The notes under the pieces are model-generated. The model had not been told where the DNA came from. It saw only the letters and a program-made list of their open reading frames with translations, and did not search any database. A stretch of 64,000 nt of DNA from the NCBI RefSeq assembly GCF_051659545.1, contig NZ_JBOFOR010000312.1:16245-80244 (forward strand), given 5' to 3'. This DNA comes from JBOFOR01 sp051659545 (GTDB taxonomy: Bacteria; Bacillota; Clostridia; Peptostreptococcales; Peptostreptococcaceae). Both the position numbers and the translations under genes were made by a program. Below, one piece after another: positions 44,475 through 53,677 of this stretch (its first letter is position 1; each line of letters begins with the position of its first letter).

Positions 44475-44792
44475 ATGAATTTAGTAGGAATTGAAAATAT
44501 AACTCCATACCAAGATGTATATGAGTTTAAAGTATATGAATATGATTATGAACTAGACCTAAATAACAAAGAAAGTTTTATTTGCAACCTAAAAGTAATT
44601 GTAAATAGAGTGGAATCTGTATTTAAGAATAGAATAGATAGAGATATGCAAATTTTAGGCTTAATAAAAGATTTAAGCTCAAAGGTTGACAAAGTATCTA
44701 TAAGAGAAGAAATAAAAGAACTCATATTAAATGAGATTTTAGAAGAAAATCTAGAAAAAGAGAATATAGATATTATGTTTATAGAAAGCTAG
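44475..44792 (+). CDS. small protein of unknown function (105 aa)
   Basis: I do not recognise the family. It is charged, begins MNLVGIENITPYQDVYEF and ends in acidic helices. No membrane segment is seen. The gene lies 5 bases after the 125-residue gene and lacks a strong ribosome site, which suggests translational coupling. Its stop lies inside the stem of the terminator. Confidence 0.6.
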   Translation: MNLVGIENITPYQDVYEFKVYEYDYELDLNNKESFICNLKVIVNRVESVFKNRIDRDMQILGLIKDLSSKVDKVSIREEIKELILNEILEENLEKENIDIMFIES

Positions 44793-44820
44793 GTTTAAAC
44801 CCTAGCTTTCTATATTTTTT
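44781..44820 (+). terminator. terminator of the two small genes
   Basis: ATAGAAAGCTAGG (44781-44793) pairs with CCTAGCTTTCTAT (44801-44813), followed by ATTTTTT. It overlaps the last codons of the upstream gene. Confidence 0.82.
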
Positions 44821-44848
44821 AATAAAATATGTCAAGGAGAGTAAATTT

Positions 44849-46444
44849 ATGATAAGAATATCTAACTTGAAATTAGGAATAGATGAAGATATATCAGTAA
44901 TAAAAAAACTTATAATAAATAAATTAAAGATAAAAGAAAATGATTTAATTAAATATAATATTTACAAAGAATCAATAGATGCAAGAAAAAGAGGAAAAAT
45001 AGATTTTGTCTATACAGTAGATGTAGAAGTTAAGAACGAAGATAAAATATTAAAAAGTAAAATAAAAGATACAGTACAAGTGAAACAAAATAGATATCTA
45101 GGAGTAGAAATGGGTAGCGAAAAGCTTAAGGCTAGACCTGTAGTAGTAGGTAGTGGTCCTGCAGGGCTATTTGCAGCATTACTTTTAGCTCAAAGAGGAT
45201 TTGCACCGTTATTACTAGAAAGAGGACTAGATGTAGATTCTAGAAGTAAAGATATAAATGAATTTTGGAGTAATAGGATACTTAAAAATAAATCTAATGT
45301 TCAGTTTGGAGAAGGTGGAGCAGGTACTTTTTCAGATGGGAAACTTACTACAAGAATAAAAGATATTAGATGTAGAAAAGTACTGGAAGAACTTGTAAAT
45401 TTTGGTGCTCCAGATGAAATATTATATTCACATAAACCACACGTTGGAACTGATATACTAAAAGGTGTAGTAAAAAATATCAGAAATGAAATAATTAGAT
45501 TAGGTGGAGAAGTTAGATTTGATTCTATAGTAACAGATATAGTAGTAGAAAATAATAATATAAAATCAGTAATAATAAATCAAAAAGATGTTGTTGATAG
45601 TGATAATGTAATCTTAGCAATAGGTCATAGTGCGAGAGACACCTATGAGATGATTCATAAAAGAGGTGTTAGGATAATTCAAAAGCCTTTTGCTATAGGT
45701 GCGAGAATAGAGCATCCACAAGAACTAATAAATAAGTCTCAGTACAAAGAATTTTACAATCATCCAAGGCTAGGAGCGGCAGATTATAGATTGATTTCCC
45801 ATACCTCTAACCTTAGAACTGCATATACATTTTGTATGTGTCCAGGAGGTAGTGTTATAGCTTCTGCTTCCAATGAATTTGAGGTCGTTACAAATGGAAT
45901 GAGTGAGCATGCAAGAGATAAGACTAATGCCAATAGTGCATTTTTAGTAAATGTATTACCTGAAGACTTTGCTAGCGAAGACCCTTTGGCAGGAATACAT
46001 TTCCAACAAAAATATGAAAGATTAGCATATGAACTAGGTGGTAAAAACTATAACGCACCTGTTCAATTAGTAGGAGATTTTTTACAAGATAAAGTAAGTA
46101 CATCATTAGGTAATGTAGAGCCATCATACAAGCCAGGATACGAATTTGTAGACTTAAGAGAGTGTTTACCAGAGTTTGTAACTACAACTATGAAAGAAGC
46201 TTTGTCAGACCTAAATAATAAGCTACATGGCTTTGCAATGCATGATGCAGTATTAACAGGTGTAGAAACGAGATCATCTGCCCCGGTGAGAATAGTAAGA
46301 GATGAAGAGTCTTTACAGTCTACTAGTACTAAAAACTTATACCCTTGCGGAGAAGGTGCAGGATATGCAGGTGGAATAGTTACAGCTGCTGTAGATGGAA
46401 TTAAGTGTGCTGAAAAAATAATACAAAGATATTCTAACCAATAA
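44849..46444 (+). CDS. FAD-dependent oxidoreductase of the COG2509 type
   Basis: The 531-residue protein has an N-terminal extension of about 90 residues, then the FAD-binding motif VVGSGPAGLFAALLLAQRG (about 104-122) and later YPCGEGAGYAGGIVTAAVDG (about 500-520), the second FAD-contact segment. GEGGAGTFSDGKLTTR is typical of this group. Members are annotated as FAD-dependent dehydrogenases of unknown substrate in clostridia. AAGGAG lies before the ATG. It is monocistronic. Confidence 0.85.
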   Translation: MIRISNLKLGIDEDISVIKKLIINKLKIKENDLIKYNIYKESIDARKRGKIDFVYTVDVEVKNEDKILKSKIKDTVQVKQNRYLGVEMGSEKLKARPVVVGSGPAGLFAALLLAQRGFAPLLLERGLDVDSRSKDINEFWSNRILKNKSNVQFGEGGAGTFSDGKLTTRIKDIRCRKVLEELVNFGAPDEILYSHKPHVGTDILKGVVKNIRNEIIRLGGEVRFDSIVTDIVVENNNIKSVIINQKDVVDSDNVILAIGHSARDTYEMIHKRGVRIIQKPFAIGARIEHPQELINKSQYKEFYNHPRLGAADYRLISHTSNLRTAYTFCMCPGGSVIASASNEFEVVTNGMSEHARDKTNANSAFLVNVLPEDFASEDPLAGIHFQQKYERLAYELGGKNYNAPVQLVGDFLQDKVSTSLGNVEPSYKPGYEFVDLRECLPEFVTTTMKEALSDLNNKLHGFAMHDAVLTGVETRSSAPVRIVRDEESLQSTSTKNLYPCGEGAGYAGGIVTAAVDGIKCAEKIIQRYSNQ

Positions 46445-46487
46445 TCATAAATAAATAATATTAAGTAAAAACTATAATATTATTTAA

Positions 46488-46517
46488 AGTTGCCTTTTTA
46501 CAGAGGCAACTTTTTTA
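46488..46517 (+). terminator. terminator of the flavoprotein gene
   Basis: AGTTGCCT pairs with AGGCAACT around TTTTACAG and is followed by a T-run. Confidence 0.83.
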
Positions 46518-46645
46518 ATAATGAATAAAATTAAAATGAAAATAGATTAACTAGTTAAAATATTAACTTTATTATTAATTAAGATGGCATTTTATGTTAT
46601 AATTTCAAGTAGATTATATAACTACAAAAGGAAAGAGGTAAATCT

Positions 46646-47998
46646 ATGGGAAAAATAAAATTCGATTATAGTAAGGCTATAGGATTTTTAAATCAACAGG
46701 AAGTAGACTGCATGCAATCGTTTGTAGATGTTGCACACAATATGGTTCATGAAAAAACAGGGTTAGGAAATGACTTTTTAGGTTGGGTAGAACTACCTAA
46801 TAATTACGACAAAGAAGAATTTGCTAGAATAAAGAAAGCTGCAGAAAAAATAAAGTCAGACTCTGATGTATTATTAGTTATCGGAATAGGCGGATCTTAT
46901 TTAGGAGCTAGAGCTGCTATAGAAATGGCAAGTCATTCTTTTAGAAATAACTTATCAAAAGAAGATAGAAAATCACCGGAAATATACTTTGTAGGTCAAA
47001 ATATAAGTTCAACGTATATGATGGATTTACTAGATGTAATCAAAGGTAAAGATGTATCTATAAATGTTATATCAAAATCAGGAACTACTACAGAACCTGC
47101 TATAGCATTTAGAATATTTAAAGATTACTTAGAAAAAAAATATGGAAAAGAAGAAGCAAGCAAGAGAATATATGCGACTACAGATGCTAAAAAAGGTGCT
47201 CTTAGACAATTAGCAGATGAAGAAGGATATGAAACATTTATAATACCTGATGATGTAGGTGGTCGTTTCTCAGTATTGACACCAGTAGGATTATTACCAA
47301 TAGCTTGTGCAGACTTAGATATAGATGCAATGATGAAAGGTGCTCAGGAGGCTTGTGAAAATCTTAGAACATCAGATTTAAAATCAAATGAATGTTATCA
47401 ATATGCAGTAGTAAGAAATGCATTACATAGAAAAGGTAAAGATGTAGAATTATTAGTGAACTATGAGCCACAACTACATTATGTAGGTGAATGGTGGAAA
47501 CAATTATTTGGAGAAAGTGAAGGTAAAGATAATAAAGGAATATTACCTGCAGCAGCAGATTTCTCAACAGATTTACATTCTATGGGTCAGTACATACAAG
47601 AAGGAAAGAGAATATTATTTGAAACAGTTCTTAATGTAGAAAATACAAAGAGAGAAGTAATAATAGAAGAAGCAGATGTAGATTTAGATGGATTAAACTA
47701 CTTAGCTGGAAAAACTGTAGACTTTGTAAATCACAAAGCAGCAGAAGGAACACTATTAGCTCATAGTGATGGGCAAGTTCCAAACTTAATAATAAGCATA
47801 CCACAATTAGACGAATACAACTTTGGATACCTTGTATACTTCTTTGAAAAGGCTTGTGCAGTAAGTGGGTGTATATTAGGGGTTAATCCATTTGATCAAC
47901 CAGGAGTTGAAGCTTATAAAAAGAACATGTTTGCATTACTAGGTAAGCCTGGATTTGAAAAAGAAAGAGAAGAATTAGAAAAAAGACTTAGTAATTAA
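46646..47998 (+). CDS. pgi: glucose-6-phosphate isomerase
   Basis: The 450-residue enzyme interconverts glucose 6-phosphate and fructose 6-phosphate. Motifs include VIGIGGSYLGARAA, VISKSGTTTEPAIAF and DVGGRFSVLTPVGLLPIA, plus the C-terminal lysine in GVEAYKKNMFALLG. Length fits the shorter Gram-positive form. GAAAGAGG lies upstream, and the gene stands alone. Confidence 0.97.
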   Translation: MGKIKFDYSKAIGFLNQQEVDCMQSFVDVAHNMVHEKTGLGNDFLGWVELPNNYDKEEFARIKKAAEKIKSDSDVLLVIGIGGSYLGARAAIEMASHSFRNNLSKEDRKSPEIYFVGQNISSTYMMDLLDVIKGKDVSINVISKSGTTTEPAIAFRIFKDYLEKKYGKEEASKRIYATTDAKKGALRQLADEEGYETFIIPDDVGGRFSVLTPVGLLPIACADLDIDAMMKGAQEACENLRTSDLKSNECYQYAVVRNALHRKGKDVELLVNYEPQLHYVGEWWKQLFGESEGKDNKGILPAAADFSTDLHSMGQYIQEGKRILFETVLNVENTKREVIIEEADVDLDGLNYLAGKTVDFVNHKAAEGTLLAHSDGQVPNLIISIPQLDEYNFGYLVYFFEKACAVSGCILGVNPFDQPGVEAYKKNMFALLGKPGFEKEREELEKRLSN

Positions 47999-48026
47999 GG
48001 TTAAATTAAGTATAAGATAATATAAT

Positions 48027-48073
48027 GAAATCATCATAAGGTAGTTTTACTATTTTATGGTGATTTCTTTTTT
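48027..48073 (+). terminator. terminator of pgi
   Basis: GAAATCATCATAA pairs with TTATGGTGATTTC (one wobble) with an inner stem, followed by TTTTTTTG. Confidence 0.75.
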
Positions 48074-48166
48074 GTATAGTATATATTGTTATCAAAATAC
48101 AAAAAGTGGAAATAATAAAAAATAAGCTTATTATGAAATTTTATATAAAAACTAGGAGGGATTGGT

Positions 48167-49246
48167 ATGTCAAGTAAAAGAAGTATAGTTTTAGTAGTGA
48201 TAGTATGTATAATAACTAGTGTACTAAGTAGTTTAGTAACTATAGTAGTAATGAAGGATAATTTGATGAGCGACAATAGTGGTAAGTCTACTGAAATAGT
48301 AGTAAAAAGTGATGGTAAGAGCCAAAATGTATATCATGCAGTAACAGATAAAGCAATGCCATCTGTAGTAGGTATAACTACTACTACTGTAGACACAAGT
48401 AATATTTTTGCTATACCAACTCAGTCTCAAGGTGTAGGTACAGGGGTAATAGTTGATGCAAATGGATATATACTTACAAACTCACACGTTGTTTCAGATG
48501 GTCAAGCAGTAGATGTTAATGTTTTATTCAATGACGGTTCTACAACTAAAGGAAAAGTATTGTGGAATGATGCTCAATTAGACTTAGCAATGGTTAAAGT
48601 TGATAAACAAGGACTAGAGCCAGCAGAATTAGGAGATAGTGATAATGTTAGAATAGGGGACATAGCAATAGCAATAGGTAATCCATTAGGATTAGAATTC
48701 CAAAAGAGTGTTACTCAAGGAATAATAAGTGGTCTTGACAGAACTATTCAAACAGAAAAAGCTAATATGACAGGACTTATGCAAACTGATGCTAGTATAA
48801 ATCCGGGTAATAGTGGGGGACCATTATTAAATGAAAAAGGTCAAGTAATAGGAATAAATACAGCAAAAGCTTCTCAAGCTGAAGGCTTAGGATTTGCTAT
48901 TCCAATAAATACAGCAAAAAGCATAGTGGAAGAAGTAATACAAAAAGGAACATTTGAAAAAGTTACTTTAGGAATAAAAGGAATAGATGTGGCAAGCTTT
49001 GAAAGTTCAACAGGAACTAAATTAGAGGCTACTGAAGGCGTTTATATAGCGGAAGTTCTTGCTGATACGGCAGCTCAAAAAGCAGGAATACAAGGCGGAG
49101 ATGTTATAGTAAAAGTTGGGGATACAAAGATAGCTGGTATGTCAGACTTAAATAAAGCTTTATATAAATATTCAAAAGGAGATCAAGCAAAAGTAGTTGT
49201 TAATAGAGGTGGAAAAGAAATTCAAATGAATGTAACTTTTAAATAA
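48167..49246 (+). CDS. HtrA/DegP-family serine protease, membrane-anchored, one PDZ domain
   Basis: The 359-residue protein has an N-terminal membrane helix (about 6-28) and a trypsin-like protease domain. The triad is His in ILTNSHVV, Asp in AQLDLAMV and Ser in NPGNSGGPLLN (about residue 215). A single PDZ domain covers about 265-355. It probably handles misfolded proteins outside the membrane. AGGAGGG precedes the ATG. It converges with feoB and shares its terminator. Confidence 0.93.
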   Translation: MSSKRSIVLVVIVCIITSVLSSLVTIVVMKDNLMSDNSGKSTEIVVKSDGKSQNVYHAVTDKAMPSVVGITTTTVDTSNIFAIPTQSQGVGTGVIVDANGYILTNSHVVSDGQAVDVNVLFNDGSTTKGKVLWNDAQLDLAMVKVDKQGLEPAELGDSDNVRIGDIAIAIGNPLGLEFQKSVTQGIISGLDRTIQTEKANMTGLMQTDASINPGNSGGPLLNEKGQVIGINTAKASQAEGLGFAIPINTAKSIVEEVIQKGTFEKVTLGIKGIDVASFESSTGTKLEATEGVYIAEVLADTAAQKAGIQGGDVIVKVGDTKIAGMSDLNKALYKYSKGDQAKVVVNRGGKEIQMNVTFK

Positions 49247-49266
49247 ATAATATCTAAATAAATAAT

Positions 49267-49298
49267 AAAAGCGTGAGAATTATCTCACGCTTTTACTA
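49267..49298. terminator. bidirectional terminator between htrA-like gene and feoB
   Basis: AAAAGCGTGAGA (49267-49278) pairs with TCTCACGCTTTT (49283-49294). T-runs on both strands suit the two convergent genes. Confidence 0.87.
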
Positions 49299-49302
49299 TT
49301 AT

Positions 49303-51243
49303 CTAATTTATAGATTCTTCTTCTTTTAGCTCAATAGCACATGCATTTTTATTAGCACACCCTGAACATCCGCTACATCCAGAAGTAGACTTTTTAGAAG
49401 TAACTTTCTTGAATATTATTATTAAAGTAATTACCATTATCGATCCTGCAATTAAGAATTCTACCGTTGAACCTGAAGTACTTGGAATGAATAAAGCATT
49501 ACCTATAACATTTACTAAAAATGCTGCTACCCAAGCTACTACAAATTGATAGATAAAAGAAATCATCATCATCTTGTTTCCGTATTCTTTTCTCATAGTT
49601 GCAAGAGCTGCAAAACAAGGAGTATAAAGAGCAGAGAATACTAAAAAACCATAAGCACTAACTGCAGTAAATACTGTTGGAAGAACTGTATTTAAATCGC
49701 CGTAAAGTACATTCAAAGTGTTAACAACAACTTCCTTAGCTCCAAGACCAGATATTATTGCAACTGAAGCTCTCCAATCACCAAATCCTAAAGGAGCAAA
49801 TATAGGAGCCACAATTTTTCCAGCATAAGCTAAGAAACTGTCGTTTATATTTTCGGTAAATCCATTGAAGTTAAATGATGAGGATATCCATAATATAACT
49901 GACATTGCGAACATTACAGTTACAACTCTAACTAAGAATCCTCTAGATTTATTCCATGTATTTTTAAGCAGAGCGTTTATAGTAGGTAATTTATATTCTG
50001 GAAGTTCTAATATAAAAGGCTCTAATTCTGCATTAAATTTAGTTTTGTTTAATACTAAAGCAACTAATATAGCCACAACTACACCAGCTAAATAAAGTGA
50101 AGTAGTTACTATAGCAGCATTATTAGGGAAGAATATAGCCACAAATAATGCGTATATAGGTAGTCTTGCGCCACAAGTCATAAGAGGTGCTATAAGAGCA
50201 GTTATTCTTCTGTCTTTTTCACTTTCTAAAGTTCTAGTTGCCATTATAGCTGGAGAAGAACAACCAAGTCCCATAACCATAGGTATAAAAGCTTTACCAG
50301 ATAAACCAACTTTTCTCATTATGTTATCCATTAAAAATGCTGTTCTTGACATATATCCACTATCTTCAAATATAGATATACCGAAGAATAAAGTAAATAT
50401 TAATGGGAAGAATGGTAGTGTACCACCTACACCTCCTACTATACCGTCTATAATAAGAGATCTAAACCAAGGACTAGAATTTATCAATAAAGCATCTAGT
50501 GGCATAGCTATGTAGGTCTCTATAAGAACCGATAAGCCTTCTTGGAAAGGTCCACCAACCCAGTCAAAGGTAAACTTAAATAAAAGTAGTAAAGCACCTA
50601 TAAATACAGGATAAGCTAATATAGGATTTAAAACTATCTTATCTATTTTATCGCTTATAGATGATTCTTTACTAGAAGTTGATTTGCTACATTTATTTAA
50701 TATAGCTTCTAATTTTTTGTAAGTTTCAACTTCAGAACCAAAGTGAGTACAGTAATTAAAATTACTACCTACAGAGCTTCTTATAGTAGAACTTATTTTA
50801 TCAAAACCATATTTCTTTTTTGCTATTACTGGAATTACAGTAACATTAAGTTCTTTACTTAATTTATCCGTATCTATTTTTATACCTTTAGCTTCGGCTA
50901 CATCTATCATGTTCAGAATAAGTATGATCGGCTTATTAAATTTCATAAGTTGAGTTGTAAGATATAAATTTCTTGATAAGTTTGATGCATCTACAACATT
51001 TACGATAACATCAACATTACCATTTTCTAAGAAATCTTTAGAAACTTTCTCTTCGTTAGAAAAAGTATCCATAGCATATATACCAGGTAAATCTATTATT
51101 TTTATATCATTATCTAATATACCTTCTTTTTTATCTATAGTAACTCCAGGCCAGTTACCTACATATTGATTTGAGCCTGTTAGTAAGTTGAAAACAGTAG
51201 TTTTACCTACATTAGGGTTACCAAACAAAGCAACATTAATCAT
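49303..51243 (-). CDS. feoB: ferrous iron transporter FeoB
   Basis: The 646-residue protein imports Fe2+. Its cytoplasmic G domain has G1 GNPNVGKTT (8-16), G3 DLPGIYAM and G4 NMID. A helical spacer follows, then the Gate domains (FFGISIFEDSGYMSRTAFLMD and the second repeat) with about 8-10 membrane helices. After the last helix comes a cysteine-rich tail (SGCSGCSGCANKNAC) that may bind metal or replace FeoC. feoA lies 11 bases upstream. The start at 51243 has AAGGAGTG before it. Confidence 0.96.
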   Translation of the reverse strand: MINVALFGNPNVGKTTVFNLLTGSNQYVGNWPGVTIDKKEGILDNDIKIIDLPGIYAMDTFSNEEKVSKDFLENGNVDVIVNVVDASNLSRNLYLTTQLMKFNKPIILILNMIDVAEAKGIKIDTDKLSKELNVTVIPVIAKKKYGFDKISSTIRSSVGSNFNYCTHFGSEVETYKKLEAILNKCSKSTSSKESSISDKIDKIVLNPILAYPVFIGALLLLFKFTFDWVGGPFQEGLSVLIETYIAMPLDALLINSSPWFRSLIIDGIVGGVGGTLPFFPLIFTLFFGISIFEDSGYMSRTAFLMDNIMRKVGLSGKAFIPMVMGLGCSSPAIMATRTLESEKDRRITALIAPLMTCGARLPIYALFVAIFFPNNAAIVTTSLYLAGVVVAILVALVLNKTKFNAELEPFILELPEYKLPTINALLKNTWNKSRGFLVRVVTVMFAMSVILWISSSFNFNGFTENINDSFLAYAGKIVAPIFAPLGFGDWRASVAIISGLGAKEVVVNTLNVLYGDLNTVLPTVFTAVSAYGFLVFSALYTPCFAALATMRKEYGNKMMMISFIYQFVVAWVAAFLVNVIGNALFIPSTSGSTVEFLIAGSIMVITLIIIFKKVTSKKSTSGCSGCSGCANKNACAIELKEEESIN

Positions 51244-51254
51244 TACATCACTCC

Positions 51255-51473
51255 TTACTTTAGCGAAATATTTTTCGCATCATTTTTTCTTAAGGCTAAA
51301 TCAAAACCTCTAAATCTAACTATAATAGGATCTCCGAATGGAGCAGCATTTTTCACTTCTATCTCAGTATCACTAATACACCCTAAAGCAAGTAATCTTT
51401 TTGCAAGCTTAGGATTTCCATCTATATTATTAATCGTTCCTCTTTGCCCAACTTTCAAATCGTAAACGGTCAT
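51255..51473 (-). CDS. feoA: ferrous iron transport protein FeoA
   Basis: The 72-residue SH3-like protein begins MTVYDLKVGQRGTI and includes RLLALGCISDTEIEV and GDPIIVRFRGFDLALR, typical of FeoA. It supports FeoB in Fe2+ uptake and is the first gene of the feoAB operon. AGGAGGTG precedes the ATG. The promoter and a Fur-like box are immediately upstream. Confidence 0.95.
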   Translation of the reverse strand: MTVYDLKVGQRGTINNIDGNPKLAKRLLALGCISDTEIEVKNAAPFGDPIIVRFRGFDLALRKNDAKNISLK

Positions 51474-51487
51474 TATTTACACCTCCT

Positions 51488-51538
51488 AATGAAATTCATT
51501 ATCAATTAAATTATAACAACATTAATATATTTTGTCAA
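51488..51538 (-). promoter_or_regulatory. feoAB promoter with overlapping Fur-like box
   Basis: On the - strand TTGACA (51533-51538) and TATAAT (51510-51515) are both perfect and 17 bases apart. A palindrome AATGAA-A-TTCATT, extended by TGATAATGAATTTCATTA (51487-51504), covers the expected transcription start. This fits repression by Fur with iron, as known for feo operons; the regulator is inferred. Confidence 0.75.
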
Positions 51539-51596
51539 CTAAAGTAAATATTTTTAATAATTAATATGTGAAAAGGACCCATGTACTATAATATAA

Positions 51597-51728
51597 GTAG
51601 ACATACTTGATATAGTAGGGTATTTACCTTTTATGTTAATAGCTTCTTTAGTAACGGGTGTTTTTGTTGGAATAGTAAGTAGATATAGCGCGCCTAAATT
51701 AGAAAAAATTGTAAAAAAATATTATTGA
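51597..51728 (+). pseudogene. 5'-truncated remnant of a Gx-transporter/heptaprenyl-diphosphate-synthase-component-I-like gene
   Basis: An open frame of 43 codons encodes VDILDIVGYLPFMLIASL, then VTGVFVGIVSRY and a basic tail ending in KKYY, before a TGA. It has a hydrophobic helix and glycine pattern like the last helix of Gx-family membrane proteins. The frame is closed by a stop just upstream, and no good start with a ribosome site is seen. It is therefore read as the 3' end of a lost gene. A tiny gene from the inner ATG (51633) is possible but less likely. Confidence 0.4.
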
Positions 51729-51792
51729 CATAATATGTTAATATTTGTTATTATATAAACAAAAATATAATTTTGTGACCGTGGTGATGATT

Positions 51793-51957
51793 ATGGCAAA
51801 TAATGAAATGGAAACGCTTAAAAGAGAAATTGAAGTATTGAGAGAAGAAATCAACACATACATAGAATATCCTGAGATATTTAAAGACGAGTTGGTTGAA
51901 TCCAGTAGCAAAATAGACATACTAATAAATAGATATATGAGTTTAATAAATAAATAG
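51793..51957 (+). CDS. Spo0E-like aspartyl-phosphate phosphatase family protein
   Basis: The 54-residue protein is two helices: METLKREIEVLREEINTYI, then SSSKIDILINRYMSLI, which matches the Spo0E signature around SQELDxLIxxY with variation (SSKID). Spo0E proteins dephosphorylate Spo0A-P and delay sporulation in bacilli, and relatives occur in clostridia. The start at 51793 has a weak GGTGA site upstream; longer in-frame starts lack one. A terminator follows. Confidence 0.7.
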   Translation: MANNEMETLKREIEVLREEINTYIEYPEIFKDELVESSSKIDILINRYMSLINK

Positions 51958-51980
51958 CCCACAACTATGTGGGTTTTTTT
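51957..51980 (+). terminator. terminator of the Spo0E-like gene
   Basis: CCCACA pairs with TGTGGG around ACTA and is followed by seven T's. Confidence 0.83.
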
Positions 51981-52081
51981 GTGTACAAAAATTAACTAAA
52001 TGGAATTTGTATATGTTAATGATAAAGAGTAAATATTAAATAAGATATTATTTAAAATATATAAATAAGGTGAATTGTATT

Positions 52082-52918
52082 ATGATAGAAAAAATAATAA
52101 ATTCCGTCTTAATTGTTTTATTTTCATATATTTTGTTGAAGCTTATTAAATATTTTTTAAAAAAAATATTTAATATAACTCGATTTGACGTAAGATATGA
52201 AAATACATTATCTAGTGTGCTGTCATCAATTTCTTACTATATTATATTTATAGCGAGTATAATATTAATATTAAGAGAGTTTCAGATTGTAGATGTTACT
52301 CAATTTGGAACTTTAGTTACAGGAGCAAGTATAGTAGGAATAATAGCGGGTGTTGCATCTCAAAGTATATTAAAAGATATATTTAATGGTTTTTTTATGT
52401 TATTTGAAAAACAAATACAGGTAGGAGATTTTGTTATATTAAATGAAGAATTTAGAGGAACTGTAGAAGAAATTGGATTAAGGAGTGTTAGCATAAGAGA
52501 TTGGGATTTAAAAAGAATAACTCTCTCTAATGGAACAATAACCAGTATACAAAATTATAGCAAGAATAAAATGAGGGTAGTAGTTCATGTTAGAGTATCT
52601 TACGAAGAAGATCCAATAAAAGTATTGAATAGCTTAGAAGAAGTATGTTGTATAATGAATGATAATTATAAAGAATATTTGTACAAATCATCTTCAGGTG
52701 AGTCACTAAGCCCATTTAAAATATATGGAGTGACAGATATAGAAAGAAATCCAGTAGGAGCACAATATACAATAACAGGCGTTATAGAATCATATAAATA
52801 TTTTTCTGCACTTAGAGATACGAAATTACAGATATTAATAACGTTCAAGAAAAATAATGTACATATAGCATATCCTACTCATATAAATATATTAAATCAT
52901 GATAATAGAGAGCTATAA
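52082..52918 (+). CDS. MscS-family mechanosensitive channel
   Basis: The 278-residue protein has three N-terminal membrane helices. The pore-lining segment is glycine- and alanine-rich (TGASIVGIIAGVASQSI), and GFFMLFEKQIQVGDFV with GTVEEIGLRSVSIRDWD forms the beta domain. Members open under membrane tension to release solutes after osmotic downshift. AAGGTGA (52067-52073) supports the start at 52082. An MgtC-like gene follows 52 bases later. Confidence 0.88.
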   Translation: MIEKIINSVLIVLFSYILLKLIKYFLKKIFNITRFDVRYENTLSSVLSSISYYIIFIASIILILREFQIVDVTQFGTLVTGASIVGIIAGVASQSILKDIFNGFFMLFEKQIQVGDFVILNEEFRGTVEEIGLRSVSIRDWDLKRITLSNGTITSIQNYSKNKMRVVVHVRVSYEEDPIKVLNSLEEVCCIMNDNYKEYLYKSSSGESLSPFKIYGVTDIERNPVGAQYTITGVIESYKYFSALRDTKLQILITFKKNNVHIAYPTHINILNHDNREL

Positions 52919-52931
52919 TAATAGCTCTTTT
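52909..52931 (+). terminator. weak terminator after the MscS-like gene
   Basis: AGAGCTAT (52909-52916) pairs with ATAGCTCT (52921-52928) around AATA, with only a short T-run. It overlaps the stop codon. Confidence 0.55.
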
Positions 52932-52970
52932 AGTTTAAGTAAGTATAAAGATTAAAAAGGGGGAGATTTT

Positions 52971-53630
52971 ATTATTACTAATACAGATATAATAATTAGA
53001 CTATTGGTAGCTTTAATTATAGGGGGATTAACGGGTTTAGAAAGAGAAAGATCACATCAATTTGCAGGATTCAGAACACATATTTTAGTGTCTGTGGGTT
53101 CTTGCATTACATCTATAACATCATTAAGTTTATTTTTTGAATATAGCCCTTACTCTAATATAGATCCAGCTAGACTTTCAGCACAAGTACTATCAGGTAT
53201 AGGTTTTCTTGGAGCAGGAGCGATACTTAAAACCTCTAACGGAATAAGAGGATTAACTACTGCAGCAGGAATATGGGCAACTGCATGTATAGGAATTGCA
53301 GTTGGTTATGGCTATTATGTGTTGAGTATATGTGCATGGCTATTTGTGTTGGTGACTCTTTATATTTTAAAAAATATAGACAAAAAGTTCTTTAAGAATA
53401 CACAAACAATACTTAATGTAACTGTAGATAATGTAAATATGGTATCAGTATTGTATGGAAAGTTTGAAAAGTGTCAAATTAAAGTTAAAAATATAGAAGT
53501 AGAAGCCAAAGGGGAAAATAGCTGGCAAATAACATTTTTTATAGTTTATGATAGGAGAATTATGATACAAGAATTAGTAAAAGAATTAAATGCATCAAAA
53601 AACATAATAAGTGTAGATTATTTACATTAA
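52971..53630 (+). CDS. MgtC/SapB-family membrane protein with probable ATT start
   Basis: The protein has the MgtC-family N-terminal membrane domain: LVALIIGGLTGLERERS, TILVSVGS-type segment, VLSGIGFLGAGAILK and GLTTAAGIWATACIGIAVG. A short C-terminal ACT-like domain follows. A TTG at 53004 has no ribosome site and would cut the first helix. In frame, ATT at 52971 lies about 6 bases after GGGGGAG (52959-52965) and restores a normal N-terminus (IITNTDIIIRLLVAL). No ATG or GTG is available. I therefore extend the gene to 52971. Function in the family is linked to Mg2+ limitation and acid stress, and is uncertain here. Confidence 0.8.
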   Translation: MITNTDIIIRLLVALIIGGLTGLERERSHQFAGFRTHILVSVGSCITSITSLSLFFEYSPYSNIDPARLSAQVLSGIGFLGAGAILKTSNGIRGLTTAAGIWATACIGIAVGYGYYVLSICAWLFVLVTLYILKNIDKKFFKNTQTILNVTVDNVNMVSVLYGKFEKCQIKVKNIEVEAKGENSWQITFFIVYDRRIMIQELVKELNASKNIISVDYLH

Positions 53631-53677
53631 AATAATATAAAATAGAGATACTAGAATTGAATTTGAGGTGTTTAAAA

